NCBI RefSeq assembly: GCF_046237605.1
Contig: NZ_CP143542.1
Span: 2,418,001-2,482,000 of the forward strand
Direction of reading: 5' to 3'
Source of the DNA: Paraperibacillus marinus
GTDB lineage: Bacteria > Bacillota > Bacilli > Bacillales > DSM-1321
Length of the DNA stretch: 64,000 nt
Part shown: in pieces, positions 44,186 to 54,092 of the stretch
Layout of the letters: each line of letters begins with the position of its first letter
How positions within the stretch are numbered: the first letter of the stretch is position 1
Made by a program: the position numbers and the translations under genes
Notes under the pieces: model-generated
Seen by the model: the letters and a program-made list of their open reading frames with translations, nothing else
Databases searched by the model: none
What the model was told of the DNA's origin: nothing

Positions 44186-46000
44186 TTAATTGGCTGTTAC
44201 CCTAAGTTCTTTAGTCCACATTTCTTTAAATTGGACCCAGCATGCTTCCTGTTTTGCCCATTGCGTTACGTTCCGGTCTCCGGCTGATTCCTTTAAATAG
44301 AACAAAGTCTTGTCCGCAATAATTCTAATCACTTCATCCCACTTATCTGAAAGACCCTGATGCTCCCACACTTCAACCAGGTCAATTTGGCCGGCATGCA
44401 GATGATGCAGCATAGCCGTTGTATAGTAGATAACATTAGCCTTATAGCCTTTTAGCTTCATTTCATCTACTATTTCTGTAACTCTCTTGTTAATTATGGT
44501 CCTTGCGATCAATTTCTGATATACAGATAGAGTCATTTTGGTCTGCTGGTTGTCTGATTTCCAGAATTCTTTGTTAGCATCCATGAACTTTGTAAAAGCT
44601 TCTTCGCCGCCCTTACTAGATACATGCGGGTAACCTTCCCAAGACATAAAGTATTTAGCAACTTCTACTTTCGTAAGGACTTTGTCCTTAGGATAGAGCT
44701 TCTTGAAATCACTTTGTTCTTTGCCGCGCTTCCTTCGGTTAGTATCAACCATATATTGTCCTCTTGCCCGTTCAAAGTACCATTTGTTTTCTGGTTTCCG
44801 GCCGTCAAGTGCTGGTATCCAGATGTTGCGGGAAAACTTCTCCAGGTCCGCCATAAATCTCGAGTTGGCAAGCAGATCGGACTTATTAATCTTGTTTTGT
44901 GTATTGGCATATTCAGAAATTCTTGAAACCATTTGGTCTTCAAGGTAATGATGATCTGAACCTATATCACTAGATTTAAGGAGAGTCAGTTTAGCTTGAA
45001 CATAAACATCCTTCAAATCTATTCCATCCTTATATGCTTGGTGAATGGAGGCTGTTGTCTGCCCGCCATTCACTATCTGCCAGCCTCCCAATCCTTTGAA
45101 TTTAAAAACACCTGACCCATTCACCGCTTCAAATTCTCCGGATTTTGCCACAGTTGAGATTCCGTTATTATAAGCCACAAACATCTTTCTCTGAAGCGGA
45201 TCCTTCAATGTATTACGGATTCCTTTATTTGTGGCGCCTCTAGCCTGCAGGAAAGAACGGACGTTACGCTCAACTAGTTTGGGACCCCAGATATCATAAG
45301 CTTTAGCTAGCAGCTCGGCTGAGATATAGCCTACATAGCAGTCAAATTGCTTTGTTCCCCCCTGAATCGGATCAGGCACTAACATCATTTCAAAGGTTTC
45401 ACCGAGTTCTTTTTCAAAATCAATATAATCATTCTGCATACCCTGCTCAATTGTAAGAAGCTGCTGTACCCGATCAATATCCCACACCTGAACATTTACA
45501 GTATCAATACCTGGGATTGTGATGTTCACTGGCTTGTTAGTGAGATAAAATCTATTAGTAATTACATAGATATTTACTTCTTCTAAGGAGGCAAATTGAT
45601 CTGCGATCAGTTTAGCTAAGTCATATGACTGCAGAGATTCATCAATAGATGAAACCAATGTTTTAGCGTTGGTTATGAACCGTTTTGCTTTACTGCCGAT
45701 TTCCGCTGCTTCCGTCATATTTATTGTAAGAAGGTCATCTTCATTTTGATCGAAACTATAGTCAGAAACGAATATATCCAGTATTGAACTATCTTCATCG
45801 TATGAGTAGGCATTAACCGCAATGTTTCTGCCTGTATCAGTATATGGGGGAAGGAGTATTTCGGGCTCGTCCTGTCTGTCCATAAAAGTTATCATTTTTT
45901 CAAGAAACGGTACCTGATAGCTGCCTGTTCTGGCTGCTTTATCTTCTATATCTTCCATAAATTCTTTAAGAAATTCACTTCGTTGTCTATTTTCGATCAT
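44186..46000 (-). CDS. AIPR family protein, module 2
   Basis: A 604-residue AIPR-domain protein with the same core blocks as module 1: LVERNVRSFLQARGATN (about 232-248), MFVAYNNGISTVA (about 263-275), QIVNGGQTTASIHQA (about 300-314), ERARGQYMVD and a C-terminal VTQWAKQEACW. It ends soon after this segment, without the extra tail of the module 1 protein. Identity between the two is modest by eye, so the modules are old paralogues or separate acquisitions. It lies 2 bases after the PD-(D/E)XK gene stop. Function as for module 1: associated with abortive infection, mechanism not settled. Confidence 0.85.
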   Translation of the reverse strand: MIENRQRSEFLKEFMEDIEDKAARTGSYQVPFLEKMITFMDRQDEPEILLPPYTDTGRNIAVNAYSYDEDSSILDIFVSDYSFDQNEDDLLTINMTEAAEIGSKAKRFITNAKTLVSSIDESLQSYDLAKLIADQFASLEEVNIYVITNRFYLTNKPVNITIPGIDTVNVQVWDIDRVQQLLTIEQGMQNDYIDFEKELGETFEMMLVPDPIQGGTKQFDCYVGYISAELLAKAYDIWGPKLVERNVRSFLQARGATNKGIRNTLKDPLQRKMFVAYNNGISTVAKSGEFEAVNGSGVFKFKGLGGWQIVNGGQTTASIHQAYKDGIDLKDVYVQAKLTLLKSSDIGSDHHYLEDQMVSRISEYANTQNKINKSDLLANSRFMADLEKFSRNIWIPALDGRKPENKWYFERARGQYMVDTNRRKRGKEQSDFKKLYPKDKVLTKVEVAKYFMSWEGYPHVSSKGGEEAFTKFMDANKEFWKSDNQQTKMTLSVYQKLIARTIINKRVTEIVDEMKLKGYKANVIYYTTAMLHHLHAGQIDLVEVWEHQGLSDKWDEVIRIIADKTLFYLKESAGDRNVTQWAKQEACWVQFKEMWTKELRVTAN

Positions 46001-46002
46001 AA

Positions 46003-47028
46003 CTACCCTTCCAGTCTAAAAAATTGGTACAATTCTTCTGTTTCACGTTCAAATTCAGTGCAGTGGGACAAGTCTATGCTATAGCTGACGTGAGAAATAC
46101 CTTTAGGCAGATCTTCCTTTAAGATACGGGGAAATCCTTCACCTGCTTCATAGGTTTCTATTTTTTCAACAAAGAAGTACACCTCTGAGTATTCATCATC
46201 TCTAAAACCGATATCCGTCAGCATATCATTAAAAATGAGCGCTATCCGGTCGGATCGGGAAGCTATTTTATCTCGAACCTGTACAGCGAGACTTTGAAGT
46301 GACATCCCATGTGTTCTGCTCTGTTCCAGAAAGCAGACATACACATAAACTTTGTTGACTGCCTCTGTCAGTTTGAGCTGGTCTTCATTTGATATTTTGA
46401 TAGACTTCGTCAGCTTTTCACTGACAGTCTTAATTTCAACCCCGCATCTTGTACCTTTAAAATCAATTCGTCCCTTCGTTGGTCCCTCCCACTGTTCAAT
46501 AATCAGCGGGGGCTGGCCCGGGAACTTATCCAGCCATTCATTAATAAACCAAAGTTCCCCGAAAAGTCCTCTCTGCTGCTCTTCACTAAGGCGCTGGAAA
46601 CCGCCCCTTTGAAAAAAGGTCCTCCATCTGTCCAGCACTTTGTAGACAATTGAAAAAAGCTTGTTATCTTCAATTTCACCTGCAAGGTGTTCTGCTAGAT
46701 TCTGAAGCACAACCTCAAATATATCTGGCGCATGTTCGTCCTCTTGTTTTAAGACAAGGAAGTAATGATCTTTTAGCAGAAAGAGATTCTCATGAAAATC
46801 TATACTTATAGACAGCCCCCTCCACTTAGGCAGCGCCTTTAGCAGCTGTTCTTCCCAGGGTTCCATGCCCAAATCAATATACAGCTGTCTGTTTAAATTT
46901 CCTGCATCTATGCCAGCAAGCAGAATAGGAGCTGATGCCGCAACTACTTTAATCTTATAAATATCGCCGCCATCCTGATCAGCAAGCTCCTTAATCATCT
47001 CATCAAATTCCGCTTTTAAATTTACCAT
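46003..47028 (-). CDS. PD-(D/E)XK motif protein (DUF4420-like), module 2
   Basis: A 341-residue protein with a readable nuclease core: QRGLFGELWFINEWL (about 162-176), RIDFKG (about 200) and CGVEIKTVS (about 207-215), giving E, D and E-x-K. The N-terminal half contains a beta-rich region (LSISIDFHENLFLL). The gene overlaps the end of the Z1 gene by 26 bases and is followed 2 bases later by AIPR 2, so all four genes are one transcription unit. Counterpart of 36328-37287. Confidence 0.78.
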   Translation of the reverse strand: MVNLKAEFDEMIKELADQDGGDIYKIKVVAASAPILLAGIDAGNLNRQLYIDLGMEPWEEQLLKALPKWRGLSISIDFHENLFLLKDHYFLVLKQEDEHAPDIFEVVLQNLAEHLAGEIEDNKLFSIVYKVLDRWRTFFQRGGFQRLSEEQQRGLFGELWFINEWLDKFPGQPPLIIEQWEGPTKGRIDFKGTRCGVEIKTVSEKLTKSIKISNEDQLKLTEAVNKVYVYVCFLEQSRTHGMSLQSLAVQVRDKIASRSDRIALIFNDMLTDIGFRDDEYSEVYFFVEKIETYEAGEGFPRILKEDLPKGISHVSYSIDLSHCTEFERETEELYQFFRLEG

Positions 47029-49708
47029 TGTTGCTCTCTCCCAACGAATTTACAGTCTTGTTAGTTTGATAAACTGCTTTTTCATCGATATCAGTGGCAG
47101 GGAAAGAAATGGCAATCCCAACCGGTACAAGTTTGTTTGAAAAACCGATTCCAGTGCTTTGGAACACCTTAACATTAGGATTTAGAGGATAAAATAATAG
47201 AAGTCCGTTTTCCTTGGATCGGATTCTTCTTTTTTCAACACGATCCTTGATTCCTTTGATCTCTTTCTGATCAAGATCAATATACTCTTGATTAGGGGCA
47301 ACGAGGGCCTTTAAGTCAATCGCGTTTTCGGAATTAATGAGCGGAGAAACCCTTACTCCCCGGACAACGGTGTTCTGAAGTTCTAAATGACCGATGCTGG
47401 CAGGAAAGGCTGCAATGCCGGAACTATCGTCTGCATCACCGTCAACAACAGCAATAGTCCACTTTATCAGCTCGCCATTTTCATTCACCAGGTCTATATA
47501 ATCAGCTATATAATCAGCCCTCACCTTGTCTGCATTTTTGGATGTTCGGTAATCTCTAAGGAATTCTTTTACATCCAATGGAGCGACATCAGATGCCACA
47601 AAGTAATTGGTTTTCCCTGAACCTAATTTGGTTTTAGTGAAGGACAGTTTTTCAACAAGGTTTGACGCCGCTCTCATATTATTGCTGAAGAATTCTTCTT
47701 CTGCATCAAAAAGCCTTGTCTGCTGCAGGGTGCCATCATACATAATATTAGTAATCTGGGCATTCTTCATCTTTAAAGGACTCGTCAGCGTCATAGAAGG
47801 ATGACTCAGCATCTTAACAGCATATTGGGATGGAGTCCTGCCTTGTTGAGCAAGCCGGTCAAATTCCTGGCGCAGTTCAATCATTGCAATTGCCAGGTGT
47901 TCAAAGTGAGAAGCGATTTCTTCTGAAGTATATATCCGGCAAAGGTCCATATAGCCCTTTCTATATCCGAACCAGCGGCCCATCTGCATCAGCGTATCGT
48001 ACATAAGAGTATTTCTGAAATAATAGGTAATACTTAATCCTTCAAGCGTCAGGCCGCGGGATAGTTTGTCTCCTCCTACAGCAATAACATTAAGTCCGTC
48101 TTCTTTATACTGATGATAATCGAGGGCATCTTTGCTGTTTCCGTTAATCTCAAATACCTGAATACTTTCCACTGCTTCTTTAATTTCCGAATATACCTCT
48201 GCCCATGTAAATTCAGGAAGCTTGTCTTCCCATGCTTTGCTGGTTACAAGGAAATCTTCTTCATAAAGAGCTTTTAATTCCGCATTAACCTTGCTTTCTG
48301 CATTATAAAGGAGCTGTTTTGATATGGAATCAAAGGCATTTTCGACTTCATCCTTAATTGTAGACTGCACATCCTTTAATCTGGAAGTATGAATTAACAT
48401 CGAATTGTGCTTCTTGCGCTGTCCTCTTAAATTTCTAATTGCGATTGTGAGGATGAATCCAAGAATAGCTTCCCTCATCTGTGGAGGCACTTCCTCAAAT
48501 TTATCAGCATCCGTTTTCTTCTTTAACTGACTAAATACTTCTATCTCTTCAGATGTCAAGTGGCGTATCAGACTTGGCCGTCTGTAATCAGGATCTTCAT
48601 CAACATTAAAATACTCCTCTGGGCCACAGTACTCCTCAGGTTTAGGAAGACCGACCAGGAAGTCTTTAGGATAGAGATCACTTCCCTCATCCTCCGTCTT
48701 TGCATCCTTACTTATAAGAAGGTTCGCAAAGGGTGTAGCGGTGTAGCCTACATATGCTTTTCGATTAAAAACTTCAATGATCTGCCGGATTAATCTATTA
48801 ATAGTTCTAGGATCTTCATCTTTATCTGGATTGGAAGTATCAACCGAAGCCTGGTCAGCCTCATCATCAATGATTAATACAGGAACATCCAGGTCGTCGT
48901 ATAATTTTTGAAGATATAAAAGCTTTTCAAGCAAAGATTCAAGAACCGTCTTGTTTTTTTTCACAACCATAAGAGTCTTTGAATTTATATTGCTCACATC
49001 GTGCATGCCTGACCGGGATATATCCCTATCATTAGTTGTCCATGAAGATATAATTTGTTCTGCTGTATTTTTATAAATCCTCGCAACTCCTGTTGGATTT
49101 CCGTCTTTATCCACAGTGCTTCCTACAACTTCTTCATTCAGCCTTATTTGTGTCTGCGCTCTAAGGTCGTTATGGATTCCCGATAACACGATAATTAACT
49201 TGTAGCCTACATCATAAGCCTTATTTATAAGACCCGTAAAATTCGCAGTTTTCCCGGATTGTACATAGCCCAAAACCAGGCCCCGCTTGTCAAACGGGGA
49301 CAGCGAATTAGGGTTTCCCAGGGCATTCATAATTTGATTGGTGGTTGTATCAATTGCGTCTACTGCCTCAACTGGCCAGTTTTTAATCCTTGATAGATAT
49401 TCCCGGTATCTTGGCCAAAAAAATGCATGAGAAGTCATTTTTGGTTCATACCAAGGTTTTTCCGGGTTTTCCTTCATCACATGAATTTTCGTGAGATTAA
49501 TGCCTATCTTATAGTTCATAAACATCTCAAGAGACCATTGTGAAAACTGTATTTCTTCAATTTTTCCATACTTGCCTTCAGTCAGCATTCTCGCGAGCAT
49601 TAAAGCTTGTTCAGCCGCGTCCTGCTGGCTTTCATAATGACCATTAAGATTATAATAATTAGTGCTGAATGTCTGTTCAAACAAAATCTTAGCCGGATCA
49701 CTGCTCAA
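47003..49708 (-). CDS. Z1-domain helicase-like ATPase, module 2
   Basis: A 901-residue Z1 protein, almost the same length as its module 1 counterpart. Walker A GYVQSGKTANF (about 147-157), Walker B IIDDEADQAS (about 279-288), later motifs GGDKLSRGLTLEG and QMGRWFGYR (about 570-605). It lacks the acidic DDEEDDDD tail of the other copy and has a different C-terminal 100 residues. It overlaps the upstream GHKL ATPase gene by 11 bases and the downstream nuclease gene by 26 bases. Presumed motor subunit. Confidence 0.85.
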   Translation of the reverse strand: MSSDPAKILFEQTFSTNYYNLNGHYESQQDAAEQALMLARMLTEGKYGKIEEIQFSQWSLEMFMNYKIGINLTKIHVMKENPEKPWYEPKMTSHAFFWPRYREYLSRIKNWPVEAVDAIDTTTNQIMNALGNPNSLSPFDKRGLVLGYVQSGKTANFTGLINKAYDVGYKLIIVLSGIHNDLRAQTQIRLNEEVVGSTVDKDGNPTGVARIYKNTAEQIISSWTTNDRDISRSGMHDVSNINSKTLMVVKKNKTVLESLLEKLLYLQKLYDDLDVPVLIIDDEADQASVDTSNPDKDEDPRTINRLIRQIIEVFNRKAYVGYTATPFANLLISKDAKTEDEGSDLYPKDFLVGLPKPEEYCGPEEYFNVDEDPDYRRPSLIRHLTSEEIEVFSQLKKKTDADKFEEVPPQMREAILGFILTIAIRNLRGQRKKHNSMLIHTSRLKDVQSTIKDEVENAFDSISKQLLYNAESKVNAELKALYEEDFLVTSKAWEDKLPEFTWAEVYSEIKEAVESIQVFEINGNSKDALDYHQYKEDGLNVIAVGGDKLSRGLTLEGLSITYYFRNTLMYDTLMQMGRWFGYRKGYMDLCRIYTSEEIASHFEHLAIAMIELRQEFDRLAQQGRTPSQYAVKMLSHPSMTLTSPLKMKNAQITNIMYDGTLQQTRLFDAEEEFFSNNMRAASNLVEKLSFTKTKLGSGKTNYFVASDVAPLDVKEFLRDYRTSKNADKVRADYIADYIDLVNENGELIKWTIAVVDGDADDSSGIAAFPASIGHLELQNTVVRGVRVSPLINSENAIDLKALVAPNQEYIDLDQKEIKGIKDRVEKRRIRSKENGLLLFYPLNPNVKVFQSTGIGFSNKLVPVGIAISFPATDIDEKAVYQTNKTVNSLGESNNGKFKSGI

Positions 49709-51173
49709 TTAATTCTGCCTCCATAAGAATCATTTTTAAGGTTGCTCTATTCAAACCGTCAAAAGCTGGCTGGGTAATCAGCATATTAACAATCTGCTCA
49801 TCGTTTTCAGCAATTTTTAATTTTTGCATGGTACCAGCAAATTGAATGACCAGTTCTTTATCCGTATCGCTTATTTCCTGGATTTCTTCCTCAGGAACTT
49901 TTGGAGAATCGATAATATTGCTCGGAGATCCCAGCTGAACAAATTTGAGATAAAGATTCAGCAGCCGTCCATTTTCATCATCTAAATTTTTATACAGCTC
50001 TGCTAATAGCGGATGATTTCGGTTCAAAACAAACTGCGGTCCGTCATCTCGGCCGGATTGCTCCCAGGTATTCAAGCTGCCTTTAAATTTATTCCCAGGT
50101 GTAACAGTGCCTGTACGGAAATAGAAGATATCTCTTGAGATTTTCCGTGCAATTTCCGAGATGGTTTTAAGACGTTTCTTTGCTTCTTCCGGCAGGCTTA
50201 TCCTCGATTTCTTGATATCTACCTGCCAATCGTCATCGGCACCATTAGGAAGATCGATTCTAATTCTAGCAAGCTGGGATGAAGCATCTTTTTGAAACAG
50301 TCCCATCCAATCTCCGAAGTATAACAGCCTGTTTTCTCTGTATACATATAACCCTTGGTGGTCACGCCACCCTCTGTACCCTCCGGCTTTTTTATACTCT
50401 GGTTCTGCTAGGTTAGACGCATGCGGCAAAATGAAATATTGAACTTTGATCCGGTGCTCATTAATCCGTATCTGCTGCATTTCACCTTCAATGGTAGATT
50501 CATGGTATCGCATATAAGGATCCCATGGTGATATGGCTTTCCCGTTAATAAACATTTTTATTGGTTCTTTTTCCAAGATCGAATGAAAAACAAATTCTAG
50601 ATGTTTATTAACTTTCGCTACTTTATTATAAAAGGCAGTTTCTTTAAGCTTATTTCTTAATCCCGTTCCCATAAATCTGTCGAGTTTGTCAATACATACT
50701 ATTGTACCGCTCTCTCCTGCAATCTCGCCCATCTTCTTCCTAACTTCCAATGGAATAACGGTAAACAATTCCCATTCATTACATTCGGAAACATGATCTA
50801 AATCCCAGCACCGCTCGTAATAATGGCCGTCCTGCTTTGTAAGCACACTGAGTCTTCTGCCTAAGGAAAAGGACGCCGTTTTTAAACCCATGCCAAAACG
50901 GCCTAATTCTTTTGCTGCTCTTTTTGCTCTAGGATCTTTTGATCCTATGTTCATTGCTGTCTGAAGGGACTTTTCATCCATGCCAAAACCATTGTCTAGG
51001 ATTAAAATGCTGCCATCGGTCTCCTCATAATTAAACTGGACATCTACTCGTGAAGCTCCAGCGTCCAGACAGTTATCTACTAAATCCGCAATTGCTGTGC
51101 TTGGATTGTAGCCAAGTGACCGCAAAGCCTGGATGACGGGTGCTGCAGAAGGCTGTGTAATTACTACATCCAT
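49698..51173 (-). CDS. GHKL/MORC-like ATPase, module 2
   Basis: A 491-residue GHKL ATPase: N box STAIADLVDNCLDAGASRVD (about 22-41), G1 ILDNGFGMDE (about 56-65), G2 LGRFGMGLKTASFS (about 91-104). Layout matches module 1. ATG at 51173 follows GGAGC. First gene of the module 2 operon; a weak hairpin and an A/T-rich stretch (51200-51325) separate it from the PLD-helicase gene, so it probably has its own promoter. Confidence 0.82.
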   Translation of the reverse strand: MDVVITQPSAAPVIQALRSLGYNPSTAIADLVDNCLDAGASRVDVQFNYEETDGSILILDNGFGMDEKSLQTAMNIGSKDPRAKRAAKELGRFGMGLKTASFSLGRRLSVLTKQDGHYYERCWDLDHVSECNEWELFTVIPLEVRKKMGEIAGESGTIVCIDKLDRFMGTGLRNKLKETAFYNKVAKVNKHLEFVFHSILEKEPIKMFINGKAISPWDPYMRYHESTIEGEMQQIRINEHRIKVQYFILPHASNLAEPEYKKAGGYRGWRDHQGLYVYRENRLLYFGDWMGLFQKDASSQLARIRIDLPNGADDDWQVDIKKSRISLPEEAKKRLKTISEIARKISRDIFYFRTGTVTPGNKFKGSLNTWEQSGRDDGPQFVLNRNHPLLAELYKNLDDENGRLLNLYLKFVQLGSPSNIIDSPKVPEEEIQEISDTDKELVIQFAGTMQKLKIAENDEQIVNMLITQPAFDGLNRATLKMILMEAELIEQ

Positions 51174-51330
51174 TTGTTCATGCTCCGTTTCTATAAATAT
51201 TTGTAATAATTATACCAAATGAATAGATTCCTTTGAGTAAAATCACCGAAATATACGAACATTTATCAAAAAAGCTGTATAAATTTTAACAAAAAAGACC
51301 TTTATATAAGAATAAAGATCTTAGTTATAA

Positions 51331-53754
51331 CTATTTGGCTCCTCTTTCAAAATAGTAATGAAGCCTATACTCACAAATTTCCCTGGTTATTCCATATAGA
51401 ATGTCTGTATCACCAGGAAGTACATCAAACGCTAAACTAAATTCATTCCCCTGAAATACAGTTAAGCTTGCTGCATTTCCACTCCATTTACTCATCGGCA
51501 TTCTTGCTATTAAACTGCTTACACCCATTTGATCATACTCCCACAACTTCATGGTCCCTTTATCGGAGAAATCCTTCTGTTTTCGGTATTCCGCTCCGGT
51601 TAGGTAATTATGAAAGAATGGAGCCGCTTCTTCTGGTGTAATTGGCTTGAACCATTGTAGTGGCCCCCGTTCGAGCATGGCAAGCAGCAATACCATTTTG
51701 TAGCTTTTGCTCATATTGGTTTTTTCTACATCTTTCAGCCATGTGTTATATCGGTTATAGATTTCAGATTCTAAAGTACTTAGTTCCCCAGCCCAATCGA
51801 GAAAACCAAAGTATGAATCAAATTCAGTGGAATACTGTTTTGATTCAGACTCTCCCAATAGATGAAGCTCCACATAGCTCGGACGTCTGCCAAGCTCCTG
51901 TTTTACTTTGAAGTAATCCGAATACAGCTTTTCTTTTCGCGGCTGTCTTTTCCGGTTCATTTCTTGTAATAGATTAATAACCTTCAGATCCAGAGCTATT
52001 TCGCATAACTCCGGAACGACCGGCTGCAGGTTTTTGGCTTTTCCCTTTGATTCTGGATCGGTATTGAATAAACCCAGTTTAATATCAGCGTTCCGATAGT
52101 TTCCTATCAAATCCACGATAACGCAATATTCCTTGCCGTCTGCTAGTCTCAAACCGCGTCCGATCTGCTGGGTAAATACAGTGAGTGATTCTGTCGGCCT
52201 AACGAATAAAAGGGTATCTACAGACGGAATATCCACCCCTTCATTGAACAGATCCACGTTAAAGATGATATCTATTTCCCCTACCGCAAGCTTCCTTATA
52301 GATTCCTTCCGCCCTGCAGTCACCTGCTTAGAGTGAAGGCTAACTGTTTTATATCCCCTTTGATTGAAATAGCGGGATAAGAAGTCTGCCTGTCTGATGG
52401 ATGAGCAAAACCCGATAGTGCGGGTCTGTTTCTTGTCCTCCCAGGCACTAAGAATTCTTTGTGCCATTTCATCCCGCAGCTGAACCTGGAGCAGTTCTTG
52501 TTCGTCATACCGGTTACCCAGCCAGGTAAGCTGGCTGTAATCTGTATCATCATACACACCATAGTATTTAAAAGGCGAAAGCCAGTTTCGCTGGATGGCA
52601 TCCAGGAATTCGAGACGGTAAGTGACATTTCCATCACAGATCGCGTATACATCCTTGTTGTCATTCCGGTCCGGAGTCGCTGTGATACCGAGTAGAAACT
52701 GCGGCTGGAAATAATCTAAAACTCGTTTGTATGTATTTGCGGCCGCATGGTGGAATTCATCGATAACGATCAAGTCAAAACGGTCCCTTGGGAATTGTTT
52801 GATATGCCGCTGCATGCCTAGAGTATAGATAGAAGCAAAAATAACATCTGCTTCTCCTTCTTTAAGGGTGCCGTTATAAATTCCATAGGTTCTCTCCGGC
52901 ATTATTCTTTTGAATGATTCTCTAGCCTGGTAGAGGATTTCCTCTCGATGTGCAATGAACAACACACGTGTGAATTTCCTTGCAAAAAAGCCGGCTAGAT
53001 AAGTCTTCCCAAGCCCAGTTGCCATAACAACCAATGCCTTGCTGTATTCTTCTTCTAATGTATTTTGCAGCTGCTCGAGTGCTTCAAGCTGGGCAAAGCG
53101 GGGCTGAATCTCTCCATAAACTTCAGGAGGATCTACAACCCGGTCAGCCTGCTCCTCCTCTTTCCTCTCGCTTTCCTTTTGAAGCATTAACTCAATTTCA
53201 TCCAGCTCTGACCATGTTTGTTCCAGATGCTTATTTTTCTGATGAAAGGCTTCATAACTAGCCCGATATTCCTCTAGCGTTTCCGCGTTCAATGGCACAG
53301 TTTCATCCGCATAAAAAGTCTTTAAAAACTGATCCAGCGCTGTATCAAACACTTCTTTTTCATCACTCACAGACAAGTTCCATTCCACACCATACTCTAG
53401 AGCTGACCGGGACAGGTTGGAAGAGCCAACATAAATGCTCTCCCTGTCTCCTTTATCAAATAGATAAGCCTTCGGATGAAAAGAGCTGCCGTTGCTTCTC
53501 CAGAACCGGATTTCCAGGTTCTTTCCGATCTTCAGCAGCTCCTCCAACGCTTCCGGCTGGGTGATATACAGATAATCACCCGTACAGATCTTGATCTCTG
53601 CATTTCTATCTGCAGCAGACTCTATCGCTTCTTTTATATACCTCACACCAGATTTCATCGTGAATGAGGTCAAGATACAGATAGAAGAAGATTCCTCAAT
53701 TTCTCTTAAAATATGTATGCCAAGCTTCTCGGTGATTAGCTGGATGTTACTCAT
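51331..53754 (-). CDS. PLD-nuclease/DEAD-like helicase fusion
   Basis: About 807 residues. N-terminal phospholipase-D-type nuclease: HPKAYLFDKGD followed by VGSSNLSRSALEYG (about 97-125), an HxK half-site. Then an SF2 helicase: Walker A MATGLGKTYLAGFF (about 246), DEFHHAAANT (about 335) and the C-terminal helicase motifs VDLFNEGVDIPSVDTLLFVRP and QQIGRGLRLADG (about 505-545). It lacks the DUF3427 tail seen in the relic at 30898-31745. ATG at 53754 overlaps the stop of the MazG-like gene (reading GAGGTTGAAGATG), so the two are translationally coupled. Such proteins are common in defence islands; likely DNA-degrading. Confidence 0.85.
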   Translation of the reverse strand: MSNIQLITEKLGIHILREIEESSSICILTSFTMKSGVRYIKEAIESAADRNAEIKICTGDYLYITQPEALEELLKIGKNLEIRFWRSNGSSFHPKAYLFDKGDRESIYVGSSNLSRSALEYGVEWNLSVSDEKEVFDTALDQFLKTFYADETVPLNAETLEEYRASYEAFHQKNKHLEQTWSELDEIELMLQKESERKEEEQADRVVDPPEVYGEIQPRFAQLEALEQLQNTLEEEYSKALVVMATGLGKTYLAGFFARKFTRVLFIAHREEILYQARESFKRIMPERTYGIYNGTLKEGEADVIFASIYTLGMQRHIKQFPRDRFDLIVIDEFHHAAANTYKRVLDYFQPQFLLGITATPDRNDNKDVYAICDGNVTYRLEFLDAIQRNWLSPFKYYGVYDDTDYSQLTWLGNRYDEQELLQVQLRDEMAQRILSAWEDKKQTRTIGFCSSIRQADFLSRYFNQRGYKTVSLHSKQVTAGRKESIRKLAVGEIDIIFNVDLFNEGVDIPSVDTLLFVRPTESLTVFTQQIGRGLRLADGKEYCVIVDLIGNYRNADIKLGLFNTDPESKGKAKNLQPVVPELCEIALDLKVINLLQEMNRKRQPRKEKLYSDYFKVKQELGRRPSYVELHLLGESESKQYSTEFDSYFGFLDWAGELSTLESEIYNRYNTWLKDVEKTNMSKSYKMVLLLAMLERGPLQWFKPITPEEAAPFFHNYLTGAEYRKQKDFSDKGTMKLWEYDQMGVSSLIARMPMSKWSGNAASLTVFQGNEFSLAFDVLPGDTDILYGITREICEYRLHYYFERGAK

Positions 53755-54073
53755 CTTCAACCTCGATCAGAAAGATCTTCTCTTTAAAACCGCCGCGCTT
53801 TGCCGCTTTCTCTGTTCTTATCTTTTCTACTTTGTCAATTGATCCGCCATGTATGGCTGCAAGCGCATGGATAATTTCCAGCAAGTCTGCAAGCTCCTCG
53901 AGTGCTTCTTCATCTGTAGAGGCTGCTATGTATTCTTCCAATTCTTCAAAGCTTTTTTTCTTTAGTTCTTTTTTATATTCTTCATCATCTAGTACTTTTG
54001 TGGAAAACTGTGCACCTGTATTTTCGATAACCTGCGGAATTAGATCTCTGACTAGTTTGTTGTAGATTGGCAT
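53747..54073 (-). CDS. MazG-like nucleotide pyrophosphohydrolase
   Basis: A 108-residue all-alpha protein of the MazG/phosphoribosyl-ATP pyrophosphohydrolase-like group: starts PIYNKLVRDLIPQVIENTG and has the metal-binding helices FEELEEYIAAST and EEALEELADLLEIIHALA (E-x-x-E...E-x-x-D pattern). These small proteins often sit next to PLD-helicases in bacterial genomes. It probably hydrolyses a nucleotide or damaged dNTP; its substrate is unknown. It lies 19 bases after the neighbouring PD-(D/E)XK gene and overlaps the helicase gene. Confidence 0.85.
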   Translation of the reverse strand: MPIYNKLVRDLIPQVIENTGAQFSTKVLDDEEYKKELKKKSFEELEEYIAASTDEEALEELADLLEIIHALAAIHGGSIDKVEKIRTEKAAKRGGFKEKIFLIEVEDE

Positions 54074-54092
54074 GGGTGCCTCCTAAAGTTGA

